DNA of 18,401 bases from an uncultured Collinsella sp. (lineage in GTDB: Bacteria > Actinomycetota > Coriobacteriia > Coriobacteriales > Coriobacteriaceae), in assembly GCA_902464965.1 (NCBI GenBank), contig CABQLI010000042.1:1-18401 (forward strand), in the 5' to 3' direction. Below the pieces are notes generated by a model. It had not been told where the DNA came from. It did not search any database and was given only the letters and a program-made list of their open reading frames with translations. Below, piece by piece: positions 1-7,898 of the stretch. A program made the position numbers and the translations under genes. The stretch's first letter is position 1; every line of letters starts with the position of its first letter.

Positions 1-1429
1 CGGGCTGATCGGCGACAGGCTTGCTGTCGGCGGCAGCGGCGGTCGGCTCGACGGAAGCGGTGGCCTGCTCGACAGCGGGCGCAGAGGTGCTGGCGGCGAT
101 GGTGGCAGCACCATCGGACTCGAGACCTAGCTCGGCGGCGCGCTCGGCCTCCTGGTCGCAGAGCAGCTTATCGTATGCCTTCAAGAACGGCAGGTAGATG
201 ATGGCGTCCAGCAAGATGATGATCGCGACAAACACCAGAGCGATAAGCTGGAAGTTCGTGGTGATGAAGATGCCGATGGGGGCAGGGGTAGCCCAAGGCA
301 CCACGAAGGAGAAGCCGTTCATGCCCACGTTATCGATAAAGAACTTGGCAACACTCACGTTGACGCAACCGGCGGCAACAAAGGGGATGAGCATGTAGGG
401 GTTAAGGATCATCGGCGCGCCAAAGAGCAGCGGTTCGTTGACGGCGAAGGCAACAGGAACAATCGAGGCCTTACCGACGGCCTTGAGCTGCTTGGACTTC
501 ATAAAGAGAATCAGCAGAAGCGGCACGATGAACGTGGCGCCGGTGCCGCCGAACTCACCCACGAGCGACATGTTAAAGGTGAGGGAGTGGGCGGGGTGGC
601 CACCGGCCAGCAGAACCTGCAGGTTCTCGGCCTGGTTGGCAAGACGGATGGGGTCGATGCCCGGCTGGACGATCGAGGGGCCGTGGACGCCGATAAACCA
701 GAAGAACGCGGTGGCTGCCTGGATAAGGATAAGGCCAGGATAGGTTTCTGCAGCGGTGAAGAGCGGGGAGAGCAGTTTGATAAGCAGCTCGGAGAACGGA
801 ACGCCCATGAGGTTGCGCACGACGACATCGATGATGCCGCAGATGATGACAGCGCCACCGAAGGGGATGATGTCGCGGAAGTTCTGAGCGATGGCGCCCG
901 GAACCTCCTTGGGCAGCTTAATGGTCAGATCGCGCGAGACGCAGAACTTATAGACCCACACGGTAATGAACGCGGCGATATAGGCCGAGAACAGACCGCG
1001 CGTGCCCATGCTGGTGCAATCGAAGACCGAAAGCTCGGAGCCGTTGAACTTGGTGGTGAACTGCGTGACTGCGAGCAGCAGCATGCTGCACTGGGCGGCC
1101 ACCATGGTGGAACCGTCGTTGAGCACTTTGCCGGCGGGCATGCGACGGTTCATGGAAGCCGTGAAGTTCTTGGCAGTGGTGCCGGCAACCATGATGCCCA
1201 TGACGCCCATGGTGAAGTTGTAGAGCTTGTTGCACCAGTCGATGAGCGGCTGGGGCAGCGTGACGCCGACTACGCCGGGAAGGGTGGCAATGAGCAGAAA
1301 GATCGAAGAGGTGAGGACAATGGGCATGCACCCAAGGAATCCGTCCTTGATGGCCTGGAGGTATATGTTCCTCGAGATCTTCTCAAAGAACGGTTGATGC
1401 TTTTCGAGCATCTTTACGATGGCGTCCAT
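1..1429 (-). CDS. Lactose-type PTS permease, EIIC domain (3' end beyond window)
   Basis: This is a membrane sugar transporter of the phosphotransferase system, LacE type. 476 codons are visible from the ATG at 1429, which follows AAAGGAG by a few bases. The N-terminus (MDAIVKMLEKHQPFFEKISR), the IFGVHGPS-type loop with His249 and a later VNEPLLFGAP motif are standard for the lactose/cellobiose EIIC family. The reading frame stays open to the window edge and ends in an Ala/Pro/Thr-rich linker like the one before the EIIB domain of the two complete paralogues here. A C-terminal EIIB is therefore expected outside the window, but it is not seen. It is divergent from lacI-1 with a perfect palindromic operator between them, so repression by LacI-1 is likely. 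The substrate is inferred to be a beta-galactoside by family only; a cellobiose-type sugar is possible. Confidence 0.9.
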   Translation of the reverse strand, partial: MDAIVKMLEKHQPFFEKISRNIYLQAIKDGFLGCMPIVLTSSIFLLIATLPGVVGVTLPQPLIDWCNKLYNFTMGVMGIMVAGTTAKNFTASMNRRMPAGKVLNDGSTMVAAQCSMLLLAVTQFTTKFNGSELSVFDCTSMGTRGLFSAYIAAFITVWVYKFCVSRDLTIKLPKEVPGAIAQNFRDIIPFGGAVIICGIIDVVVRNLMGVPFSELLIKLLSPLFTAAETYPGLILIQAATAFFWFIGVHGPSIVQPGIDPIRLANQAENLQVLLAGGHPAHSLTFNMSLVGEFGGTGATFIVPLLLILFMKSKQLKAVGKASIVPVAFAVNEPLLFGAPMILNPYMLIPFVAAGCVNVSVAKFFIDNVGMNGFSFVVPWATPAPIGIFITTNFQLIALVFVAIIILLDAIIYLPFLKAYDKLLCDQEAERAAELGLESDGAATIAASTSAPAVEQATASVEPTAAAADSKPVADQP

Positions 1430-1529
1430 AGAGCTCCTTTGCTACTTGATGCGCGATGCATGTGGATGGAACTGGTCGTCGATGGATGGTCAGGACTGCC
1501 CGGAAACCTTCCTGCTTAAGGAAGGCATT

Positions 1530-1555
1530 GCGAAATGACAACGTTGTCATTTCGC
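1530..1555. promoter_or_regulatory. Operator A1, perfect 26-bp palindrome
   Basis: A perfect 26-bp dyad whose inner 20 bases are AAATGACAACGTTGTCATTT. It has the LacI-family layout with a central CG, into which the hinge leucine of these repressors inserts. It lies between the PTS gene and lacI-1. A second copy of the left half (AATGACAACGT) starts at 1557, with CATTT at 1572-1576, one base further away than in a full site. The two centres are about 23 bp apart. The probable ligand is LacI-1. Confidence 0.85.
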
Positions 1556-1713
1556 TAATGACAACGTAAGACATTTTTGGAAGAGCAACAAGGGTTTAGG
1601 GGTGAGTGGTCGATATTGTCCGGTAAACGGTTGATTTATCAGTCAGGCAGGTAGTGTATGCTAGAACGCAAAAAGCAAGCGATGCAAAACCGACTGGAGA
1701 AGCAGTGGCAACG

Positions 1714-2715
1714 ATGGACAAGAAAAACGTCTCGATGAACGATGTGGCGATTGCCGCGGGTGTTTCTCTCAAGACGGTTTCGCGTGTGATCAACGAGCCC
1801 GATAGCGTGCGAGAGTCGACACGCGATAAGGTCCATGCTGCCATGGAAGCGCTTGGGTTCCGGGCGAACTTTGCCGCGCGTTCACTCAAGTTGGGCCGTT
1901 ACGGATGCATCGGCGTGGTGCTGTTCCACTTGTCGGGCGGCAACGTGGACATGATTGACGGTATCGCCGATGCCGCCGCAGAGCGAGGCTTTGCGCTCAC
2001 GATGATTAAAAAGCGGGCGGGGGAGAAGATGACCCTTGCCGAAGCGGCACGTAGGATGTCGCAGCTTCCCGTCGACGGCATGATTTTCAACCTGCGCCAG
2101 ATGGTCGATGACTTTGATACCTTTGAGGCGCCGAAAGACCTCAAGACGGTGATTATCACGTCGATGGAACATCCTACCTGCTCTACCGTCAGTGACGACC
2201 AAGAGGGCGGCGCGCGCATGGCGTGCGAGTACTTCTTGAATCGCGGACACAAGAACGTGTACTTCGTCTCTGGTAAGAAAGAGTCACTGTCGAGCCAGTG
2301 CCGTATGAAAGGTTGGCGTGCGGCACTCGAGACGCGTGGCATTGAGCCGCCCGAGCCTCTGCAAGGCGATTGGAATGCGGATAGTGGCTATGCTGCGGGC
2401 CTTGTGCTTGCCGATAAGCCCGATTGCACGGCGGTCCTCGCTGCTAACGACTGCATGGCAAACGGCGTGATGATGGCTCTACGTGACAAAGGGCTCAGTG
2501 TGCCCGACGACGTGTCCGTGATCGGCTTCGACGATGAGCTCTACAAGACGATTCCCAACTCGATTCTGACGTCGGTGAAGTTTCGCCACCGCGAGCTGGG
2601 CGTCCGTGCGCTCAACGAGGTCGTCGCGGGTCTGGAAGCTCCGAGCTCCAGAAGCCGTACGCTCGTCTCGGGTGTGCTGGTCGAGCGTTCCAGCGTGAAG
2701 GACCTGCGGGCATAG
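1714..2715 (+). CDS. LacI-family transcriptional repressor (lacI-1)
   Basis: A 333-residue LacI/GalR-family regulator. The N-terminal helix-turn-helix runs from about residue 6 to 27 (NDVAIAAGVSLKTVSRVIN), followed by a hinge with Leu58 and a periplasmic-binding-protein-like sugar domain. The C-terminal half carries the usual NDCMANGVMMAL and VSVIGFDD motifs. The two specificity positions of the recognition helix are Leu19-Lys20. The ATG at 1714 was chosen because the DNA-binding domain starts a few residues later and GGAGAAG lies 11 bases upstream. The frame is open further upstream to a GTG at 1654, but those residues do not look like part of the family. The gene is divergent from the PTS gene and most likely represses it. 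The effector is unknown, perhaps a phosphorylated sugar or galactose. Confidence 0.93.
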   Translation: MDKKNVSMNDVAIAAGVSLKTVSRVINEPDSVRESTRDKVHAAMEALGFRANFAARSLKLGRYGCIGVVLFHLSGGNVDMIDGIADAAAERGFALTMIKKRAGEKMTLAEAARRMSQLPVDGMIFNLRQMVDDFDTFEAPKDLKTVIITSMEHPTCSTVSDDQEGGARMACEYFLNRGHKNVYFVSGKKESLSSQCRMKGWRAALETRGIEPPEPLQGDWNADSGYAAGLVLADKPDCTAVLAANDCMANGVMMALRDKGLSVPDDVSVIGFDDELYKTIPNSILTSVKFRHRELGVRALNEVVAGLEAPSSRSRTLVSGVLVERSSVKDLRA

Positions 2716-2732
2716 ACGTGCTCGGCCTGTTC

Positions 2733-2789
2733 ATCTCAATCTGTAACAGTTAGGACCGAAAATCCCTGCTAGATGTTACAGATTGAGAT
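2733..2789. repeat. Palindromic repeat copy 1 (subtype I)
   Basis: Perfect 16-bp arms, ATCTCAATCTGTAACA at 2733-2748 and its complement at 2774-2789, enclose a loop that starts GTTAGGACC and ends CTAGA. It is the first of three tandem copies between the convergent genes lacI-1 and lacE-2. There is no U-tract, so it is not a standard terminator. Unrecognised family. Confidence 0.85.
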
Positions 2790-2814
2790 CTTTCGGCTCG
2801 GCTTATTCCGTTTG

Positions 2815-2869
2815 TCTCGATCTGTAACATCTAAGCGGTCAAAAGCGGTCTACATGTTACAGATTGAGA
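2815..2869. repeat. Palindromic repeat copy 2 (subtype II)
   Basis: The arms TCTCGATCTGTAACAT (2815-2830) and ATGTTACAGATTGAGA (2854-2869) pair over 16 bp with one G-T. The loop differs from subtype I and contains GCGGTCAAAAGCGGTC, a short direct repeat. The same loop type recurs in copy 4. Confidence 0.85.
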
Positions 2870-2888
2870 TTTTCGGCTTGGCCTGTGC

Positions 2889-2953
2889 GTTCACCTCGAT
2901 CTGTAACAGCTAGGACCAAAAAACTCGGCTAGATGTTACGGATCGAGGTGAAC
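2889..2953. repeat. Palindromic repeat copy 3 (subtype I, long arms)
   Basis: 20-bp arms (GTTCACCTCGATCTGTAACA at 2889-2908 against 2934-2953) match at 19 of 20 positions. The interior, from the end of the left arm through the start of the right arm, is identical to copy 5 at 7899-7963 over roughly 34 bases. Confidence 0.85.
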
Positions 2954-2975
2954 AGGAGGACGGGTGCGGTCTAAA

Positions 2976-3018
2976 CAAAATGGCCCGCGCATCACACATC
3001 GATGCACGGGCCATTTAT
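2976..3018 (-). terminator. Intrinsic terminator of the lacG-1/lacE-2 operon
   Basis: AAATGGCCCG (2978-2987) pairs with CGGGCCATTT (3007-3016), and the stem is extended inwards by GCATC/GATGC. Read on the minus strand it is followed by TTTTGTTT, right after the lacE-2 stop at 3049. The AT-rich flanks on both sides would also allow it to stop lacI-1 transcripts. Confidence 0.88.
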
Positions 3019-3048
3019 TGTCTGCGAGCGGCAGGTGGTGTCAGCGTC

Positions 3049-4809
3049 TTATGCCTCGAGGTTTTCCTCGATCCAGGCGACGGCACCCTTGGGATCCTTA
3101 GTGAGGTCGATGTACTGTTTGCCCTTGGGCGACAGCAGCGTGATGCCCAGGCGGTCGGTGTCGGCCTTCATCTCGTTGTAATAGGTGCGAACCTGCGGAG
3201 CCAGGACGATGACGTTGTACTGGTCCATGATGGCGTAGTGGCTGCCGTAGGCACCGGCGTTGGCGGTAATGTCGATGCCCAGCTCGTCGGCGCCTTCCTT
3301 AAGCGCGTTGGCGAGCAGTGCAGAGGTGCCGGCGCCAGCGCACAGAACCAGAACCCTCAGATCCTTGCCCTTAAGGGCGGACGGAGCTGCGGAGGCCTCA
3401 GTGGCAGAAGCGGTCTCGACAACAGGAGCCTCAACGGCGGGGGCGGCAGCGGTCTTGACGGCCTTGGTCTCCTCGGCCTCTTCTTCGGCCAGGGTCTCGG
3501 CCTCCTGCTTGCACAGGACGTTGTCGTAGGCCTTGCAGAACGGGTAGTAGATTAAGAAGTCAACGACCAGCAGGACGACAACCAGGACCAGAGAGATCGG
3601 CTGGAAGTTGGTGTCGATGAAGGTGCCGATCGGTCCGGGGAGTGCCCACGGCATGGCATAGATAAAGCCGTTCATGCCCAAAAAGTCGATGAAGACCTTA
3701 CCAATGAGGACGTTGGCCACGGGGGCAAACAGGAACGGGATCAGGAAGTACGGGTTGAGGATGATGGGCGCGGCGAACAGCAGCGGTTCGTTGACGGCGA
3801 ACATCACGGGTACGACAGAGGCTTTGCCGACGGCCTTGAGCTGCTTGGAGCGCATAAAGAGCAGGAAGATGATCGGGACAATGAACGTGGCGCCGGTGCC
3901 GCCGAGTTCGCCGATGTAGTTACCGAAGTTCTCGGTCAGGGCGAGGGCGGGGTGACCGCCGGCCTGCAGCGTGGCGAGGTTGGTGGTGATGTTGCCAAAC
4001 AGCGCGGCGTTGAGGGCAGGCTTAACGACCGAGGGGCCGTGGATGCCCATGAACCAGAACAGCGGGATCATGAACCAGATGAGGGCGAGGCCGGCGTAGG
4101 AATCGGCAGCGGCGAACAGCGGGCTCACCAGCGTGGAGATGACGTTGGCAAACGGGACGGCCAAGCAGGTGCGGCAGATAACGTCGATGACGGCGACAAA
4201 CAGGATGGAGAAGCTGAAGGCGAAGATGTCGCGGAAGTTCTGGGCGATGGCGCCGGGGACTTCTTTGGGCAGCTTGATGGTGATGTCTCGCTTAATGCAG
4301 AAGGCATAGATGTTGACCGTGGCAAATGCGGCGACAAAGGAGCTCAGTAGGCCCTTGGTGCCCATGTTGTCGGTAAAGAACACCGAGACATCGGCGCCGT
4401 CGATCTTGGCACTCGTCTGGGTAACGGCCAAGATGAGCATAGCGCACATGGCGGCGACCATGGTGCTCGTGGCGTTGATGGCCTTGCCGGCAGGCATGCG
4501 GCGGTTCTTGGAGCCGGTCAGCGCGCTTGCGGTGGTGCCGGCGACCATGATGCCCACGACGCCCATTGTGAAGTTGTAAACCTTGTTGCAGAAGTTCACG
4601 ACGTCGACGTTCCACCAGTCGGGCAGCGTAAAGCCGCCGACCGTGGCGACAACGCCCGGCAGGGTCGAAATAAGCAGGAAGACAGAAGAAGACAGGATGA
4701 TGGGCATTGCTGCCAAAAAGCCGTCTTTAATGGCCTGAAGGTAGATGTTCTTAGAGACCTTGTCGAAGTACGGCTGACCTTTCTCCAAGAACTTAACGAT
4801 CGATTCCAT
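3049..4809 (-). CDS. lacE: Lactose-type PTS permease EIICB (LacE-2)
   Basis: A 586-residue permease close to the usual length of LacE (about 570). The membrane EIIC domain spans about residues 1-425, with the GIHGPS loop (His257) and the VNEPLLFAAP motif (Asn340-Glu341). An Ala/Glu-rich linker follows, then a cytoplasmic EIIB domain from about 482. Its phospho-acceptor Cys490 sits in VLVLCAGAGTSALLANAL, very like the LacE EIIB. It takes phosphate from EIIA and transfers it to the incoming sugar. The ATG at 4809 has AGAGGAG eight bases upstream. It is the second gene of the operon, 176 bp behind lacG-1. The paired LacG and the pathway downstream point to lactose or another beta-galactoside; the exact sugar is inferred. 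Confidence 0.93.
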   Translation of the reverse strand: MESIVKFLEKGQPYFDKVSKNIYLQAIKDGFLAAMPIILSSSVFLLISTLPGVVATVGGFTLPDWWNVDVVNFCNKVYNFTMGVVGIMVAGTTASALTGSKNRRMPAGKAINATSTMVAAMCAMLILAVTQTSAKIDGADVSVFFTDNMGTKGLLSSFVAAFATVNIYAFCIKRDITIKLPKEVPGAIAQNFRDIFAFSFSILFVAVIDVICRTCLAVPFANVISTLVSPLFAAADSYAGLALIWFMIPLFWFMGIHGPSVVKPALNAALFGNITTNLATLQAGGHPALALTENFGNYIGELGGTGATFIVPIIFLLFMRSKQLKAVGKASVVPVMFAVNEPLLFAAPIILNPYFLIPFLFAPVANVLIGKVFIDFLGMNGFIYAMPWALPGPIGTFIDTNFQPISLVLVVVLLVVDFLIYYPFCKAYDNVLCKQEAETLAEEEAEETKAVKTAAAPAVEAPVVETASATEASAAPSALKGKDLRVLVLCAGAGTSALLANALKEGADELGIDITANAGAYGSHYAIMDQYNVIVLAPQVRTYYNEMKADTDRLGITLLSPKGKQYIDLTKDPKGAVAWIEENLEA

Positions 4810-4917
4810 AGTTCACGCTCCTCTTTGCATGAAATCTTAATGGCATGGACGTTGAAAACCTATATGGTCTCCCGCTTGCTAAAAGCCCGGGTGCAGGCGG
4901 GGTCGGTCCCAGGGGGA

Positions 4918-4964
4918 GAGAGGGGAGCGGCTGGGTTTGTATCGCATAGGGCCGCTCCCCTCTC
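4918..4964 (-). other. Perfect 14-bp hairpin between lacG-1 and lacE-2
   Basis: GAGAGGGGAGCGGC (4918-4931) and its exact complement (4951-4964) enclose a 19-base loop. It lies in the 176-bp gap between two co-directional genes. No U-run follows on the minus strand, so full termination is unlikely. mRNA stabilisation, processing or translational coupling control is more plausible. The rest of the gap holds only the lacE-2 ribosome-binding site. Confidence 0.75.
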
Positions 4965-4985
4965 GGGGGAAAGCGAGGCGATGCG

Positions 4986-6428
4986 CTACTGCGCGTCCGC
5001 CATAGTGTCGGCGAGCTCCTTGTACCAGAGTGCCGACTGCTTGATGTAGCGTTTTTGCGTGTCGAAGTCGATGTAGAACAGGCCGTAGCGCTTGTTATAG
5101 CCGTTGGCCCACGAGAACTGGTCCTGCAGGCTCCAGATAAAGTAGCCCTGGACGTCGACGCCCTCGGCGCGCGCCCGGAGCACCTTCTCCATGTGCTGGT
5201 CGACAAAGTCGATGCGCTCGGGATCGGCGACGATGCCGTTTGCGTCGGGCTCGGGGTCCTTGTGGCCCAGGCCGTTTTCGGTGATATAGATGACGGGGAG
5301 GTTGGGATAGGTGGCGCTGATGTGCTTGAGCGTGTCGTAGAGGCCTTGCGGGTAGATGAGCCAATCCCAGTCGGTGGTGGGGATACCCGGCATATCGACC
5401 TGCTGCCCGACGCCCTTAAACTTAAAGCACGAGGTGCCCTTGTCTCCGGTGCCGTTAAAGCTGTTGGTGGACTCGCCATCGTAGGCGGCGATAAACGCCG
5501 ACTGATAGTAGTTGAGGCCGAACATATCGTTGCGGGGCGCCGCCTTGGCGAGCTCCTCCATGTCGCTGTCCTCAACCGTAAGCGTGGCGTTGTTGGCACG
5601 CAGAATCTCGTTGATGAGTGAGAGGGTGCGCGCGGAGTAGTGGCCCAGGAAGGCGCCGTCCATGATGAAGTCGGTGTAGAAGGCGTTGTACAGGTCGGCG
5701 GCGTGCTGGTCGGCGGGCGAGTCTGTGGCAGGATATGCCGGCGTCAGGACGTTGACCATGCCAATGCGTCCGCCCAGGTGCTCGGTCTCGTCAAGATCCT
5801 TATACAGGTTGACGGCGCGGGCGTGGGCAACGAGCTCGTTGTGCTGGCTCTGGATGCCGCTCGTCACATCAAAGTGATGGTTGGGCGGGAAGTTGCCTTG
5901 GATGTATTGGGAGTGCGAGAGGCTGATGAGCTCGTTGATGGTGAACCAATTCTTGACCTCGCGGAACTCGCGGAAGCAGAACTCGGCATAGCGCACATAG
6001 GCGTCGACGGTCTTGCGGTTGAGCCAGTCGCCCTGGTTGAACAGGGCGGCGGGGGAGTCAAAGTGATGCAGGGACACATAGGGCTCGACGCCATACTTTT
6101 TGCAGCAGGCGAACAGCTCGTGGTAGTGCTTAACGCCCTCGGCGAGGGGCTCGGCATCGTCGCCGTTGGGGAAGATGCGGGTCCAGGCGATGGACACACG
6201 GATGGCGTTGAGTCCATGCTCGGCAGAAAGGCGGATATCCTCCTCGTAGCGGTTGTAGAAATCACTGGCCGGGTCGGGCAAAAAGCGACCCTGGGCGACA
6301 AGGTAATCGTCCCACATGGTCTTACCCTTGCCTGCCACCTTCGTGGAACCTTCCGTTTGGTACGCGGCGGTTGCGGCGCCCCAAACAAAGCCCTTCGGCA
6401 GCTGCTGTACGCGGTTTAGCAAAGACAT
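4986..6428 (-). CDS. lacG: GH1 6-phospho-beta-galactosidase (LacG-1)
   Basis: A 480-residue family 1 glycosidase that hydrolyses phosphorylated beta-galactosides such as lactose-6-phosphate, giving galactose-6-phosphate. The acid/base is Glu166 in WFTINE and the nucleophile Glu384 in YITENG. The phosphate-binding segment SWANGYNKRYG supplies Ser439, Lys446 and Tyr448. Trp440 is the residue that marks 6-phospho-beta-galactosidases rather than 6-phospho-beta-glucosidases. The KGVGQ and IPTTDWDWLIYPQGL stretches also resemble LacG. There are two candidate ATGs. The one at 6428 is preferred because GAGGG lies nine bases upstream, whereas the one at 6434 is only three bases from it. First gene of the operon, divergent from lacI-2 and behind two tandem operators. 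Confidence 0.93.
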   Translation of the reverse strand: MSLLNRVQQLPKGFVWGAATAAYQTEGSTKVAGKGKTMWDDYLVAQGRFLPDPASDFYNRYEEDIRLSAEHGLNAIRVSIAWTRIFPNGDDAEPLAEGVKHYHELFACCKKYGVEPYVSLHHFDSPAALFNQGDWLNRKTVDAYVRYAEFCFREFREVKNWFTINELISLSHSQYIQGNFPPNHHFDVTSGIQSQHNELVAHARAVNLYKDLDETEHLGGRIGMVNVLTPAYPATDSPADQHAADLYNAFYTDFIMDGAFLGHYSARTLSLINEILRANNATLTVEDSDMEELAKAAPRNDMFGLNYYQSAFIAAYDGESTNSFNGTGDKGTSCFKFKGVGQQVDMPGIPTTDWDWLIYPQGLYDTLKHISATYPNLPVIYITENGLGHKDPEPDANGIVADPERIDFVDQHMEKVLRARAEGVDVQGYFIWSLQDQFSWANGYNKRYGLFYIDFDTQKRYIKQSALWYKELADTMADAQ

Positions 6429-6546
6429 ATGCATACACCCTCTCGTCTCGCTGTTCGATATTGTGCGTTTGCGCTCAGGAGGCTCCCTGGTTAGCGTTCA
6501 GCGGTGAAAAAGCTCGATAAACACTATCTTAAAATGATTAGAACCA

Positions 6547-6566
6547 AAATGAGCACGTGAACATTT
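6547..6566. promoter_or_regulatory. Operator B1
   Basis: AAATGAGCACGTGAACATTT is a 20-bp LacI-family site. It is symmetrical except for the AG/AA pairs, with a central CACGTG. It lies about 120 bp upstream of the lacG-1 start, between divergent lacG-1 and lacI-2. Probable ligand LacI-2. Confidence 0.82.
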
Positions 6567-6569
6567 GAC

Positions 6570-6587
6570 AATGAGCACGTTAACATC
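6570..6587. promoter_or_regulatory. Operator B2
   Basis: AATGAGCACGTTAACATC repeats the B1 left half exactly and keeps the central CG and the distal CAT. Its centre is 22 bp from that of B1, about two helical turns, so two repressor dimers could sit side by side on one face. Confidence 0.8.
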
Positions 6588-6661
6588 CGGCTGGGATGTA
6601 TAGAAACAAAACAACTTCAAACAGCCGCGAACGGTTGTATTTGTTCGGTAAGCGGTCTTGA

Positions 6662-6691
6662 TTGACAGAAGTTTTCATGTTGTGGTATATG
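6662..6691 (+). promoter_or_regulatory. Probable lacI-2 promoter
   Basis: A perfect -35 TTGACA (6662-6667) and a -10-like TATATG (6686-6691) are 18 bp apart, with a TGG extended -10 just before the -10. Transcription would start near 6698, immediately before operator B3. The upstream stretch 6642-6663 resembles the equivalent region before lacI-1 (1617-1636). Confidence 0.65.
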
Positions 6692-6702
6692 GCTCGGGTA
6701 TC

Positions 6703-6719
6703 ATGAGCACGTTATCGAT
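6703..6719. promoter_or_regulatory. Operator B3 (half-conserved), likely autorepression site
   Basis: ATGAGCACGTTA is identical to the B2 left half and centre; the right half is degenerate. It overlaps the predicted start of lacI-2 transcription, so bound LacI-2 would block its own promoter. Its distance from B2 (about 132 bp centre to centre) would also permit a DNA loop. Confidence 0.65.
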
Positions 6720-6769
6720 GTATGTACGATGCGCCATGGGCGCGGGGAATAGTTGGGAAGCAGGTTAGC

Positions 6770-7807
6770 GTGGAAGGCATGGCTCAGCAGACAAGGAATG
6801 GTCATTCGGCGAGCGCGGCAGAGGTTGCGGCGCTCGCTGGCGTGAGCCGCCAGACTGTGTCTCGCGTGGTCAACGGTATGCCCAACGTGACGGAAAAGAC
6901 GCGCAAGCGTGTGCTGGCCGCCATGGAAGAGCTGGGCTTTCGTCCCAATTTTGCTGGAGCGGCGTTGCGCGGCGGGTCGTATCGTTCTATTGGCCTGTGC
7001 ATGTACAACATCACACGTGTCGGTAACCTGGCGACGCTCGAGGGTATCATGCAAGCGGCGCGCGAGCACGATTTTGCCGTCACTATGATCGAGATGGGCG
7101 GCGACAAGCCCTATACACTTGCCGATGCCTCGCGCCGCATGGTCGAGCGACCCGTCGACGGCATGATTCTCAACATGAACCGCATGGCTCCCGATTTTGA
7201 GGAGTTTGTTCCCCAGCCGGGAGTGCGAACGGTCATCCTGTCCATGTATGCGCATCCGCGCTGCACGACGATCGACTCCGACCAGTATGGTTCGTGCGAG
7301 CTGTTGACCAATTATCTGCTGGAACATGGTCACTCGAATATGCGGTTTGTGGCGGGTCCGGAAAACTCGATTTCCTCGCGTTTTCGTGAGGCCGGTTGGC
7401 GCGATACGCTGGGTCGTGCTCATGTCGATGCCGCTCCGATGCTGCGTGGCGATTGGAGTGCGGACAGTGGGTACGCCATGGGCGAGCGGATTGCGGCCGA
7501 GGTGCTTGCCGGCGGGTCGCAGGCGCCGACTGCCGTGCTTGCGGCAAATGACCAGATGGCGCTGGGCGTTATCGCCGCGCTCGAGAACGCGGGCCTGTCC
7601 GTGCCCGACGACGTGAGCGTGGTTGGTATCGACGACGCACTCGAGGGACTTGTTCCTCACAATCGACTGACGACGCTGCGATTTGATTTGCGCGGTGTCG
7701 GTAAGCTTGCGTTTGAGGCGGCGATTGGAGAGAGCTCGTCTATCGAGGCGATTCATGTGCCGAGTACGCTGGTCGAACGCTCGACTGTTAGGGACATACG
7801 GGGTTAG
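6770..7807 (+). CDS. LacI-family transcriptional repressor (lacI-2)
   Basis: A LacI/GalR regulator of about 345 residues. The helix-turn-helix (AAEVAALAGVSRQTVSRVVN) lies near residues 16-35 with specificity residues Arg27-Gln28. A hinge NFAGAALRGG and a sugar-binding domain with NDQMALGVIAAL and VSVVGIDD follow. The start is uncertain. GTG 6770 has AAGCAGG five bases upstream and is preferred. ATG 6779 gives a similar protein, while ATG 6722 would add residues with no ribosome-binding site. The C-terminus (LVERSTVRDIRG) closely resembles that of lacI-1 (LVERSSVKDLRA), suggesting a recent shared origin. Divergent from the lacG-1/lacE-2 operon; operators B1-B3 fit repression of that operon and of itself. 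Confidence 0.92.
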   Translation: MEGMAQQTRNGHSASAAEVAALAGVSRQTVSRVVNGMPNVTEKTRKRVLAAMEELGFRPNFAGAALRGGSYRSIGLCMYNITRVGNLATLEGIMQAAREHDFAVTMIEMGGDKPYTLADASRRMVERPVDGMILNMNRMAPDFEEFVPQPGVRTVILSMYAHPRCTTIDSDQYGSCELLTNYLLEHGHSNMRFVAGPENSISSRFREAGWRDTLGRAHVDAAPMLRGDWSADSGYAMGERIAAEVLAGGSQAPTAVLAANDQMALGVIAALENAGLSVPDDVSVVGIDDALEGLVPHNRLTTLRFDLRGVGKLAFEAAIGESSSIEAIHVPSTLVERSTVRDIRG

Positions 7808-7822
7808 GTCCTACTCCGTTTG

Positions 7823-7877
7823 TCTCGATTTGTAAGAGGTAGACGGTCAAAAGCGGGCTACGTGTTACAGATTTAGA
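7823..7877. repeat. Palindromic repeat copy 4 (subtype II, degenerate)
   Basis: The arms TCTCGATTTGTAAGA (7823-7837) and TGTTACAGATTTAGA (7863-7877) are decayed but alignable, and the loop contains CGGTCAAAAGCGGGCTA as in copy 2. It lies just after the lacI-2 stop, facing lacG-2. Confidence 0.7.
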
Positions 7878-7898
7878 TTCTTCGGAAAGAGCAATCCT

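Noticed and set aside
587..1519. Long open frame antisense to the PTS EIIC gene; similar ones at 5640-6419, 8036-9532 and 9593-11425
   Set aside because: They mirror well-recognised genes on the other strand, have low-complexity Gly/Val/Glu composition and no family motifs. They are products of high-GC codon use.
1530..1555. Catabolite-response element for CcpA
   Set aside because: The palindrome fits a cre consensus, but sister sites in the other cassettes share its frame next to their own lacI genes. A local LacI-type operator is simpler. Dual use is not excluded.
2733..2953. CRISPR-like array
   Set aside because: The units are hairpins with long inverted arms, alternating subtypes and irregular spacers, only two or three per site, with no cas genes.
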